Shown piece by piece: positions 7,029 through 13,535 of a stretch of DNA of 17,355 nt. Numbering within the stretch: position 1 is the first letter of the stretch; every line of letters starts with the position of its first letter. The notes below the pieces were generated by a model. It did not search any database and was not told the DNA's origin. It was given only the letters and a program-made list of their open reading frames with translations. This DNA comes from CAZTVN01 sp964617145 (GTDB lineage: Bacteria; Patescibacteriota; Gracilibacteria; UBA1369; JACRIC01): NCBI GenBank assembly GCA_964617145.1, contig CAZTVN010000027.1, positions 1 through 17,355 on the forward strand, in the 5' to 3' direction. Made by a program: the position numbers and the translations under genes.

Positions 7029-7700
7029 TTAGGCTGTTTCACTCCTTTCGTCTTTTAGCGTAATGTATTTGCCTTTTACATTTACCATTGTGCCTGGTTT
7101 TGCCTTTGGATAAAGTTCGTGAGCGATCAGTTGGAGTTCTTCTCTTGCTTTATTTCTTATACCTTCTTGTTTATTTCTGTAGTATTCTGAAAGGTCTTCC
7201 CTTGTTGGCGCTTGTATTTCATCTCCTGCTAGTACGGTTACTATTTCATCGGAATTTTCTTTTACATACGGACCTTCATGAATTTTTTGAGTTACAAGTT
7301 TTTCTTCATAACTCCCTTTTCGTGTCAGAAGAAGGGTTTTGGGATTATATTTTGGGTCGATGATTTCATGGAGTGGTTTTGGACTTAAGATCCCTATTAT
7401 AAGGGAATCACTGCTTCCGTCGTAGTTGATTCTATCTCCTTCTTTTTCATTGTTATAGAAATGTCTCCCAAGATCGGTGAATGTAAAACTACCCCTTTGA
7501 AGCTTTTCTTCTCCTTCTTGGCTTTCAGTAATTACGGTTCCATCCATTTCCAAATCAGGTGTTTTTCCTTCTTTCCAATCTTCCCATGCTTTTTTCTGTG
7601 CTTTTGTGTCATCTGATCTTAAGTATCGCGCTTGGACACCTTCTATACCCTCCAAAACTTGCCGATTTATCCATTTTCCTGCATTTTCGAGTAGTCCCAT
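7029..7700 (-). CDS. Hypothetical protein, 223 aa
   Basis: I do not recognise this protein. It is hydrophilic, without a signal peptide or membrane helix, so it is probably cytoplasmic. An N-terminal amphipathic region (MGLLENAGKWINRQVLEGIE) is followed by a charged stretch (about 32-70). A probable beta-rich middle comes next (GSFTFTDLGRHFYNN..., SDSLIIGILSPKPL, KTLLLTRKGSYEEKLV). A helical segment follows (REDLSEYYRNKQEGIRNKAREELQLIAHEL, about 168-197), and the protein ends with a small strand pair (GTMVNVKGKYITLKD). It lies alone between two tRNA genes on the opposite strand. The ATG at 7700 has only A/T-rich sequence before it and no Shine-Dalgarno motif. An inverted repeat at 7733-7757 lies 33-57 nt upstream and could be its operator. 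Confidence 0.72.
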   Translation of the reverse strand: MGLLENAGKWINRQVLEGIEGVQARYLRSDDTKAQKKAWEDWKEGKTPDLEMDGTVITESQEGEEKLQRGSFTFTDLGRHFYNNEKEGDRINYDGSSDSLIIGILSPKPLHEIIDPKYNPKTLLLTRKGSYEEKLVTQKIHEGPYVKENSDEIVTVLAGDEIQAPTREDLSEYYRNKQEGIRNKAREELQLIAHELYPKAKPGTMVNVKGKYITLKDERSETA

Positions 7701-7732
7701 ATTTTTTGTTTTTAAAAAGTTTTTTATTGACC

Positions 7733-7757
7733 AAAGTCTACAATTTTTATAGACTTT
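7733..7757. promoter_or_regulatory. Inverted repeat AAAGTCTA-N9-TAGACTTT in a divergent intergenic region
   Basis: The 8-bp arms at 7733-7740 and 7750-7757 are perfect, with an AT-rich 9-bp spacer. It sits between the minus-strand 7700 gene and the plus-strand tRNA-Val, just upstream of a TATAAT. The layout suits a dimeric regulator site or a small hairpin. The right side extends to ACTTTATC (7753-7760), the same 8-mer as one arm of the repeat at 9891-9910. Confidence 0.5.
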
Positions 7758-7764
7758 ATCATGC

Positions 7765-7770
7765 TATAAT
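7765..7770 (+). promoter_or_regulatory. Probable -10 box for tRNA-Val
   Basis: TATAAT within GCTATAATAGC predicts a start at about 7777 and a 36-nt leader before the tRNA at 7813. The expected -35 position (about 7742-7747, AATTTT) is weak. Confidence 0.4.
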
Positions 7771-7812
7771 AGCACAAAAAGCCTTAGAAATAAAGTTTTT
7801 TCTCCCCTTTAA

Positions 7813-7886
7813 GGGCGCTTAGCTCAGCTGGTTAGAGCGTCTGGTTTACACCCAGAAGGTCCCGGGTTCGATTCCCTGAGCGCCCA
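7813..7886 (+). tRNA. tRNA-Val (anticodon UAC)
   Basis: This tRNA has 74 nt. Acceptor GGGCGCT (7813-7819) pairs with AGCGCCC (7879-7885), with discriminator A at 7886. The anticodon arm is TCTGG-TTTACAC-CCAGA, giving anticodon TAC for valine GUA and related codons. The T-arm is CCGGG (7862-7866)-TTCGATT-CCCTG (7874-7878), with one C-T mismatch at the second pair (7863/7877). CCA is not encoded. Confidence 0.96.
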
Positions 7887-7900
7887 TTTTGGGTAACCGT

Positions 7901-7982
7901 GTAATCGTCCCATTTTTGGCGCCTGGTCATACGAAGAAAAGCGGTAAAACGGCTGTTTTTTTTCGTAACCGTCCCATTTTTG
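7901..7982. repeat. Two 18-bp direct repeats flanking the hairpin
   Basis: GTAATCGTCCCATTTTTG at 7901-7918 and GTAACCGTCCCATTTTTG at 7965-7982 differ at one position. The first is preceded by GTAACCGT (7893-7900), so the 8-mer itself is locally duplicated. The hairpin at 7932-7965 lies between them. Their function is unknown. Confidence 0.55.
7932..7965. terminator. Hairpin with A/T-rich stem and T8 tract, probable bidirectional terminator
   Basis: CGAAGAAAAGCGG pairs with the later GCTGTTTTTTTTCG to give about 14 pairs including several G-T wobbles, around a short A-rich loop. The T8 tract lies in the 3' arm. It sits after tRNA-Val and before the stop codon of the convergent 8045-9112 gene, so it could end transcription from either side. 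Confidence 0.5.
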
Positions 7983-8044
7983 CAGGGTGACAGCTCTCTC
8001 TTCTTGATCGGTTTTATTGAAGAGAATGAGCAAATCAGTCGCTT

Positions 8045-9112
8045 TTACTCACTCATCTGGTAGTGATTTCTTCCTATGCGCTCTATGCCTTCGAGTTCTT
8101 TGAAATTGAGTAAAACAGTGCTTTCTTTTACCAGCCTTTGTTTCTGTACTGCTTCAATAAGTTCATTTTTTGTGATTGGTCGATGCTCTCTTTTCAAGAT
8201 ATTTACGATAATATCTTTTACGCTACCTTTCTCATAACCCCATTCTTTGAGGGCGTAGACTCCTCGACCGACGTGTATAAGATTTTCGTTTCTGATAAGT
8301 TCATTATGGATTGTGTGCTTATTTACTCTTTTTTTATCAAAGGCATATTCTTCCATTTTTTTGGCGATCATCCTAAAGTGAAGAGGTTTCGTTTCCCGGT
8401 GTAGTATATAGAAGATTTTTTCACGAACATTTTGAGGATTTATGTGTGCCCATGACCTTAACCCTAATCCTTCTTTTACCAACTTGATCCGTTTATCGAT
8501 TTCGAAGAGTTCGTTAAAGAACGTTTCGTTGTATTTTTTTTCAGATTCTGGAAGCCTTTTTGTGGCCTCGCTTAAAAGCAAAACTTTATTTTCTTTTTCG
8601 AGCATTTTTACAAAATCGTCCGAGAGCCTTTTTATTTCTTTCTCGCTTAAATATGATAATTTCCAATGTGCTTTGAAATAACCCGTATTGCCGCATTGTA
8701 AAATCTCAGTATCAAGCTCTAAACTTAATTTTAAATAATGCCTATCGGGTTTGAGTGGAAGTTTTTCTTCCATTAATCGATAGAGTTTTTCTTCTTCTAT
8801 TAATCCTCCTGCGTCTTCGAGAATTTTTTTTCCAATTTGGTGAATATTTTTAATGGGTGTGTGAACCACATGCCTTTTGAGTTTTTGTAGAGCTTGAGCT
8901 TCAATTTGTCGAATGCGTTCTCGAGAAACATTGAAAGTCCTCCCTATTTTTTCAAGTGTTTCGTATTCTTTTATACCGAGGCCGTATCTTCTTTTGATAA
9001 TAATTTTTTCTTTTTCAGACAGAACTTGGAACATGATTTCGACTATATTGTTGAGCTTTGGATTGACCTTATTGTCAAAAAGATGTGCTGTCATAGATTT
9101 AAAATTTATCAT
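8045..9112 (-). CDS. Sigma-70 region 4 / HARE-HTH multi-winged-helix protein
   Basis: This 355-residue DNA-binding protein probably contacts RNA polymerase or promoter DNA. Residues 28-82 are a sigma-70 region 4-like helix-turn-helix: LSEKEKIIIKRRYGLG, then a recognition unit with NVSRERIRQIEAQALQKLKR (61-80), almost identical to the RpoD -35-reading helix. No region 2 or 3 precedes it, so it is not a complete sigma factor. Residues about 94-150 and 155-222 look like further helical or winged-helix units. Residues about 227-293 match the HARE-HTH fold of RNA polymerase delta-type proteins (VREKIFYILHRETKPLHFRMIAKKM...VGRGVYALKEWGY). A last winged-helix-like unit follows (about 297-355). The ATG at 9112 fits a TTTACA/TATTAT promoter just upstream, giving a very short leader. 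It is in tandem with the response-regulator gene. Confidence 0.85.
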   Translation of the reverse strand: MINFKSMTAHLFDNKVNPKLNNIVEIMFQVLSEKEKIIIKRRYGLGIKEYETLEKIGRTFNVSRERIRQIEAQALQKLKRHVVHTPIKNIHQIGKKILEDAGGLIEEEKLYRLMEEKLPLKPDRHYLKLSLELDTEILQCGNTGYFKAHWKLSYLSEKEIKRLSDDFVKMLEKENKVLLLSEATKRLPESEKKYNETFFNELFEIDKRIKLVKEGLGLRSWAHINPQNVREKIFYILHRETKPLHFRMIAKKMEEYAFDKKRVNKHTIHNELIRNENLIHVGRGVYALKEWGYEKGSVKDIIVNILKREHRPITKNELIEAVQKQRLVKESTVLLNFKELEGIERIGRNHYQMSE

Positions 9113-9127
9113 TTTCTCATATTGTTT

Positions 9128-9156
9128 ATAATAGAGGGCTTTTATATTTTTGTAAA
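9128..9156 (-). promoter_or_regulatory. Sigma-70-type promoter for the sigma4/HARE-HTH gene
   Basis: On the minus strand, TTTACA (plus 9151-9156) and TATTAT (plus 9128-9133) are separated by 17 nt. The predicted start is about 6-8 nt before the ATG at 9112, so the mRNA would have an extremely short leader. Confidence 0.6.
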
Positions 9157-9165
9157 ATTTTTTTT

Positions 9166-9197
9166 AGCTTACTAACGCAATCCCGCTTGAGTAAGCT
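9166..9197. repeat. Inverted repeat AGCTTACT-N16-AGTAAGCT
   Basis: The 8-bp arms at 9166-9173 and 9190-9197 are perfect. The repeat lies 9 nt after the stop codon of the response regulator and 9 nt upstream of the -35 of the next minus-strand gene. In minus-strand sense it is followed by A8 then T4, so it is not a textbook terminator. It may be a weak terminator or an operator for the downstream promoter. Confidence 0.5.
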
Positions 9198-9206
9198 GGC
9201 GGAAGT

Positions 9207-9881
9207 TTATTCAATATTCAGGAGATATCCCACACAGTGTACGGTTTCTATAAGTTTTTTTCTAAATCCTTGATCAATTTTTTTTCGGAGCGTTGATATG
9301 TGCACGTCTATAGTATTTGTGAGAATGTTGGCATTTCGGTCCCATACTTGTTCGAGGATGGTGTTTCTATTGAGAATTTTTCCGGGTGTTAGCATGAGAA
9401 ATTCTAAAAGCGCGAATTCTTTGTTACGTAAAATAACGCATTTTTTCCCGCGAGTGACTTGTCTTGTTTCGAGATTGAGTTCTAAATATTTGTTTTTGAG
9501 TTCTTTTTTTGTGAAACTGTTTTCTATTTTTTGGAATTTGAGTTCCTTGAGAGTTTTTATGAGATTTTCGAGTGGAAGTGGATGATTTATAATGGCTGTT
9601 GGTCCTTGTGCTATCTTTTCTGCCTTTTTGCGTTCCATACTTCCATTTATGAGGAAAATTGGAAGTTCTTGGCGCAGGCTCCGAATTTCCCTGCATAATT
9701 TTAGCCCGTTCATTTGAGGAGGGCCATCTTTTATGATGACGGCATCGTATTCCTTATGAAGGATATGTAAAATGGCTTCATCTTCATCGCGCACAATATC
9801 TGAGCTTATGCTTTCATATTTTAGCCCTTTTTTTATAAGGCTTCCAGATCTCCCTTCTTTAAAGATAAGAAGTGTATGCAT
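9207..9881 (-). CDS. OmpR/PhoB-type response regulator with degenerate receiver
   Basis: This is a 224-residue transcription regulator: receiver-like domain (1-112) and OmpR-type winged helix (about 130-223). The C-terminal domain is complete, with LRNKEFALLEFLM (151-163), NRNTILEQVW (171-180), the recognition helix TNTIDVHISTLRKKID (188-203) and VHCVGYLL (214-221). The receiver lacks the phosphotransfer site. The acidic pair is K8-E9 (LLIFKEG), the phosphoacceptor position aligns with K51 (DAVIIKDGPPQMNGL), the Thr/Ser position is N79 and the invariant Lys of the KP motif is H100 (INHPLP). D52 is displaced by one residue. It probably works without aspartyl phosphorylation, like other atypical response regulators. 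No histidine kinase is nearby. An inverted repeat (9891-9910) lies just before its start and may allow autoregulation. Confidence 0.92.
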   Translation of the reverse strand: MHTLLIFKEGRSGSLIKKGLKYESISSDIVRDEDEAILHILHKEYDAVIIKDGPPQMNGLKLCREIRSLRQELPIFLINGSMERKKAEKIAQGPTAIINHPLPLENLIKTLKELKFQKIENSFTKKELKNKYLELNLETRQVTRGKKCVILRNKEFALLEFLMLTPGKILNRNTILEQVWDRNANILTNTIDVHISTLRKKIDQGFRKKLIETVHCVGYLLNIE

Positions 9882-9890
9882 TCAAAAAAT

Positions 9891-9910
9891 GATAAAGTAC
9901 TAACTTTATC
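9891..9910. promoter_or_regulatory. Inverted repeat GATAAAGT-N4-ACTTTATC before the response regulator
   Basis: Perfect 8-bp arms with a 4-bp spacer start 10 nt upstream of the regulator's ATG at 9881. This could be an operator for autoregulation or a hairpin in the leader controlling translation. Confidence 0.6.
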
Positions 9911-10069
9911 TTTGTTTATAATTCTCCACACTAATCTAAGATTGCGTATTATAAATAGTTTTTTCATTAATGTCAAATTTATTTTCTTTTTCTAGCCTTT
10001 TGACCATTGGTTTTTTTCTTTTCTTTCTGTAGACTTATTTTTGTGTTTATTCTTTTTTTAAAAAAAATT

Positions 10070-10345
10070 ATGGCTTCCGATACACAACAGGGGACTGATC
10101 AAAATCAGTCTATTCAGATTCAAATTGAAAAAGACGATCAGGGGGGGAAATATTCAAACGCTGTCAGTGTCAGTGTCAATTCAAATGAAGTTATTCTTGA
10201 TATGGGGTATATTTTGCCCAATGTTAAGCCGACTACTATCAAAATTGTGAGTCGCGTTAATATGAATCATCGCACCGCTGAATCTTTTATGAAGATTTTG
10301 CAAGATGCTATGCTGGATTGGCGCAATAAGCAAAAAAAGGCTTAG
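10070..10345 (+). CDS. DUF3467 family protein
   Basis: This small, 91-residue cytoplasmic protein matches the DUF3467 pattern: a YSNAVSVSVNSNEVILDMGYILP strand region (28-50), then KIVSRVNMNHRTAESFMKILQDAM (58-81), equivalent to the family's 'vvSRv.lsp.hAkrll..L...i'. The family is widespread but its biochemical role is not established, as far as I know. I chose the ATG at 10070 over an in-frame ATG at 10007, because the extra N-terminus would be an odd low-complexity hydrophobic stretch with no family match. The leader is A/T-only, without a Shine-Dalgarno motif. It heads a compact plus-strand cluster, with dtd 25 nt downstream. Confidence 0.85.
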   Translation: MASDTQQGTDQNQSIQIQIEKDDQGGKYSNAVSVSVNSNEVILDMGYILPNVKPTTIKIVSRVNMNHRTAESFMKILQDAMLDWRNKQKKA

Positions 10346-10370
10346 AATTTTAGAAAGACGCTGCGAAATT

Positions 10371-10808
10371 ATGAAAGTACTCATCCAAAAAGTATCTCAG
10401 GCTAAGGTTATGGTTTTAAGTGAAATTTTGGGCGCTATCAATCAAGGATTTCTTCTTTTTCTTGGAGTGAAAGCGACTGATACCGCTGCCGAAATCCCTT
10501 ATTTGGTTGATAAAATCGTTAACCTTCGTATTTTCCCTGATCAGAACGGTAAATTTCAATATTCTCTTCTTGATGTGAAGGGTGAAGTACTTATCGTTTC
10601 TCAATTTACTCTTTACTGCGATGTTAGTAAGGGGCGTAGACCCAGTTTTACTGATGCCGCTGATCTTGATAATGCGAAACGTCTTTATGATGAATTTGTC
10701 GATGCTTTTCGTGCTACAGGCCTTCATGTTGCAACCGGACAATTTCAAGCTATGATGGAGGTACATCTTATTAATGATGGTCCTGTTACCATCTTGATTG
10801 AAAAGTAG
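10371..10808 (+). CDS. dtd: D-aminoacyl-tRNA deacylase
   Basis: Dtd hydrolyses D-amino acids, and also glycine wrongly attached to tRNA-Ala, from tRNA, protecting translation from these errors. This 145-residue protein has the normal length and family core: MKVLIQKVSQAKV at the N-terminus, SQFTLYCDVSKGRRPSF (77-93) and the Gly-cisPro motif NDGPVT (135-140) that enforces chirality. The start at 10371 is chosen because the family begins exactly there. An upstream in-frame ATG at 10305 overlaps the DUF3467 gene and would add an unrelated extension. The glycyl-tRNA synthetase gene begins 18 nt downstream, a sensible partnership for control of glycyl- and D-aminoacyl-tRNAs. The spacing suggests one operon. 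Confidence 0.95.
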   Translation: MKVLIQKVSQAKVMVLSEILGAINQGFLLFLGVKATDTAAEIPYLVDKIVNLRIFPDQNGKFQYSLLDVKGEVLIVSQFTLYCDVSKGRRPSFTDAADLDNAKRLYDEFVDAFRATGLHVATGQFQAMMEVHLINDGPVTILIEK

Positions 10809-10826
10809 TTTTTTTACACACCATGT

Positions 10827-12245
10827 ATGGCCGACAGTGTTACTATGGATAAAATTGTATCTCTCTGTAAAAGAAGAGGGTTTATTTTCCCTGGATCAGA
10901 AATTTATGGCGGATTGGCGAATACTTGGGATTATGGTCCTTATGGAGTAGAACTTGCCAATAATATTAAACGTCTTTGGTGGAAATATTTTATACAGAAT
11001 AGGGAAGACATGGTTGGTCTTGATGCCGGTATTTTTATGAATTCTCGAGTTTGGGAGGCATCTGGTCACATCTCATCTTTTTCTGATCCTCTTATGGATT
11101 GCAAGAGCTGCAAAGAGCGTGTTCGTGGTGATAAGCTTATTGAGCAATGGGCTGAAACTCATGGGAATAAATATCCCAAGCATTTTGCAGGAGAGAAAAC
11201 AGATCCCTTTGATTTGCTTGAATTTATCATGGATGAAAAGATTGTTTGTCCTTCTTGTCATGAGCTTAATTGGACTAAACCCCGTAGATTTAATCTTATG
11301 TTTGAAACTCATCAGGGAGTTACCGAGGGTGACAAGTCTCTCATTTATCTTCGTCCAGAAACGGCTCAAGGTATTTTTGTTAATTTTAAAAATATTGTGC
11401 AGAGCAACAGAAAGAGAATCCCTTTTGGAATTGGACAGGTCGGAAAGGCTTTTCGAAATGAAATTACTCCTGGAAATTTTATTTTTCGTACCCGTGAATT
11501 TGAACAAATGGAAATAGAATATTTTGTACATGAGAATGAATGGAAATCTCTTTATGATGATTGGAGAAAAACTATGGAGAATTTTTATTTAGACGTTTTG
11601 TGTTTTAAGAAAGAAAAAATGAGATGGCGGCAGCATGAACAAAAAGAACTTTCTCATTATTCTAAAGAAACATGGGACGTCGAATATGAATTCCCTTTTG
11701 GATGGGGTGAACTTTGGGGTATTGCCTATCGCACGGATTTTGATCTTAAACAGCATAGTGCGAATAGTGGAGAGCTTCTTGATTATCTGGATCCTGACAC
11801 TGGTCTTCGATTTATGCCTCATTGTATTGAACCGACATTTGGCTTGAATCGGACACTTTTGACTGCTCTTGTCGATGCTTATGCCGAAGATTTGGCTCCC
11901 TCAGAAAAAGAGGGGACAGATGAGGAACGTCGAATTGTCCTTAAGTTTCATCCTTCTCTTGCACCGGTGAAGGTTTCTATATTGCCACTTATGAAGAAAC
12001 TTAAAGATGGCGCTTATGGTTTGTATCAGGACGTAAAAAAGCATTTTGTGGCCGAGTTTGATGATTCTGGATCAATAGGTAAGCGTTATCGTCGTCAGGA
12101 TGAAATTGGAACTCCTTTTTGTGTAACGTTTGATTTTCAATCTTTAGATGATAAGGCGGTTACGGTTCGTCACAGAGACTCCATGCAACAGGAGAGAGTG
12201 AAAATTGATAATCTTATTTTGTATTTATCTGAGCGTCTCTTGTAG
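10827..12245 (+). CDS. glyS: Glycine--tRNA ligase, alpha2 dimeric (eukaryote/archaea-like) type
   Basis: This is a class II aminoacyl-tRNA synthetase that charges tRNA-Gly. At 472 residues it is the single-chain dimeric type, not the bacterial alpha2beta2 tetramer. The N-terminal block is RRGFIFPGSEIYGGL...DYGPYG (16-40). Cysteine pairs C92/C95 and C141/C144 bracket an insertion and probably bind zinc. RPETAQG (176-182) and motif 2, FRNEITPGNFIFRTREFEQMEIEYF (209-233), define the catalytic core. Motif 3 is IEPTFGLNRTLLTAL. The anticodon-binding domain occupies about 375-472 (LAPVKVSILPL...GKRYRRQDEIGTPFCVTFD). The gene lies between dtd and tig on the same strand, 18 and 51 nt from them. No Shine-Dalgarno motif precedes the ATG. 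Confidence 0.96.
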   Translation: MADSVTMDKIVSLCKRRGFIFPGSEIYGGLANTWDYGPYGVELANNIKRLWWKYFIQNREDMVGLDAGIFMNSRVWEASGHISSFSDPLMDCKSCKERVRGDKLIEQWAETHGNKYPKHFAGEKTDPFDLLEFIMDEKIVCPSCHELNWTKPRRFNLMFETHQGVTEGDKSLIYLRPETAQGIFVNFKNIVQSNRKRIPFGIGQVGKAFRNEITPGNFIFRTREFEQMEIEYFVHENEWKSLYDDWRKTMENFYLDVLCFKKEKMRWRQHEQKELSHYSKETWDVEYEFPFGWGELWGIAYRTDFDLKQHSANSGELLDYLDPDTGLRFMPHCIEPTFGLNRTLLTALVDAYAEDLAPSEKEGTDEERRIVLKFHPSLAPVKVSILPLMKKLKDGAYGLYQDVKKHFVAEFDDSGSIGKRYRRQDEIGTPFCVTFDFQSLDDKAVTVRHRDSMQQERVKIDNLILYLSERLL

Positions 12246-12296
12246 AAAAGGTATCTCTATGGTATTTTCGTTTTCAGTGTAACGATTTTTTTCTTT

Positions 12297-13535
12297 ATGA
12301 TTCAAGTTACTACTGAACATCGTCCAAAATCTGAAGTTTTGTTACGTGTTTCTGTTCCAGATGAGATTCTTTATAAAAATAAAAAAGATGTTTTAAAAAA
12401 TCTCGGGAAGCGATTGGAAATTCCTGGTTTTCGAGTTGGTCATATACCTCTTGAGATTGTTGAGGAAAAATTTGGAGAGGAAGCTTTGCGCGCCTATCTT
12501 ATTGATCGCGTTCTTCCAGAATCTTATAAAGAAGCTATTGTCTCTCAAAATTTAAACGTTATATCTCGTCCTAAGGTTGAAATTGTTTCTGAAAAGCCTT
12601 TTTCTTATGAAGCTTTCGTTGCTGTTTTTCCAAAAATTTCTTTGAAAAACGAAGAAGATGTCCGTGTTACTCTTGATGAAGTCATAGTGAAACCCGAAGA
12701 TATTGATGGCCTTATTCTTGATTTGAGAAAACAATACGCTACTTATAATGAAATCGAAAGGCCTGTAATAAAAGGCGATCGTATTGAAATTGATTTTGAG
12801 GGGTGTGATGAAAAGAGTGTTGCTTTCCCTGAAATGACAAGCAAAAACCACCCTCTGATTCTTGGAGATGGTCTTTTTTTACCAGAATTTGAAGAGCATC
12901 TTGTTTCGATGACCATTGGAGAAGAAAAACAGTTTTCACTTACTTTTCCTCAAGAATATCAGCATAAAAAATTTCGAGGAAAGACGGTTCATTTTAAAGT
13001 AAAACTTCTTGATGCCGCTCAAGTGATTCTTTCTGACTTGAATGAATCATTTTTTGAGAAAATTCTTGATAAAAAAGTTACAGAACAAGAATTTCGAGAA
13101 GAGATTGGTCGCAGACTTCGTGATTATCGTTTGACAGAAGAAAGAAGGAAAAAAGAAAATGAACTCATTGAAAAACTTATGCAGATAGCATCTTTTGAGA
13201 TTTCGGATCTTGCTATTGAGCAAGAAATTGATGCTCAACTTACTGATCTTAAGGAAAATTTGAAGGTTCAGGGCATTTCTTTTGATGATTATGATAAAAT
13301 GTTTCATGATAAGGGGAAAAATTTGAGAGAAGAATTGAGAAAAGACGCTGAAAGAAAACTAAGGACAGCTCTTCTTATTCAGCATTTGTTTGATTTACAT
13401 ACTATTCAAGTGTCTGATGAGGAAGTAAGAGAGTTTATGCTTAAAAAAGAAAATAGTGGTTTAAAGGATTTTCAGGTTCGTCAAAAACTTCTCTTTGATG
13501 CTTTGTTTCAATATTATCTAAAATCATCACCATGA
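12297..13535 (+). CDS. tig: Trigger factor, ribosome-associated chaperone/peptidyl-prolyl isomerase
   Basis: Trigger factor binds near the ribosomal exit tunnel and shelters nascent chains. This 412-residue protein has the three usual parts. The ribosome-binding N-domain (about 1-115) carries the signature loop IPGFRVGHIP (42-51), which corresponds to GFRxGK with His at the final basic position. The FKBP-like PPIase domain (about 150-235) includes VIKGDRIEIDFEG and KKFRGKTVHFKVKLLD. The helical C-domain (about 240-412) ends normally. The start at 12297 fits the family, whose proteins begin 'M.Vt.e......' directly. The 3' end overlaps the next gene by 4 nt (ATGA), suggesting translational coupling. 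Confidence 0.94.
   Translation: MIQVTTEHRPKSEVLLRVSVPDEILYKNKKDVLKNLGKRLEIPGFRVGHIPLEIVEEKFGEEALRAYLIDRVLPESYKEAIVSQNLNVISRPKVEIVSEKPFSYEAFVAVFPKISLKNEEDVRVTLDEVIVKPEDIDGLILDLRKQYATYNEIERPVIKGDRIEIDFEGCDEKSVAFPEMTSKNHPLILGDGLFLPEFEEHLVSMTIGEEKQFSLTFPQEYQHKKFRGKTVHFKVKLLDAAQVILSDLNESFFEKILDKKVTEQEFREEIGRRLRDYRLTEERRKKENELIEKLMQIASFEISDLAIEQEIDAQLTDLKENLKVQGISFDDYDKMFHDKGKNLREELRKDAERKLRTALLIQHLFDLHTIQVSDEEVREFMLKKENSGLKDFQVRQKLLFDALFQYYLKSSP

Noticed and set aside
7824..8033. Minus-strand open frame of 69 codons with ALRESNPGPSGCKPDALTS
   Set aside because: It is the antisense translation of tRNA-Val and its flank, a well-known false protein.
10007..10069. Upstream in-frame start that would extend the DUF3467 protein
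   Set aside because: The added residues are a low-complexity hydrophobic stretch encoded by a T-rich leader. Family similarity begins after the ATG at 10070.
10305..10370. Upstream ATG for dtd
   Set aside because: Family N-terminus MKVLIQKVSQA matches the ATG at 10371, and the longer form overlaps the previous gene.
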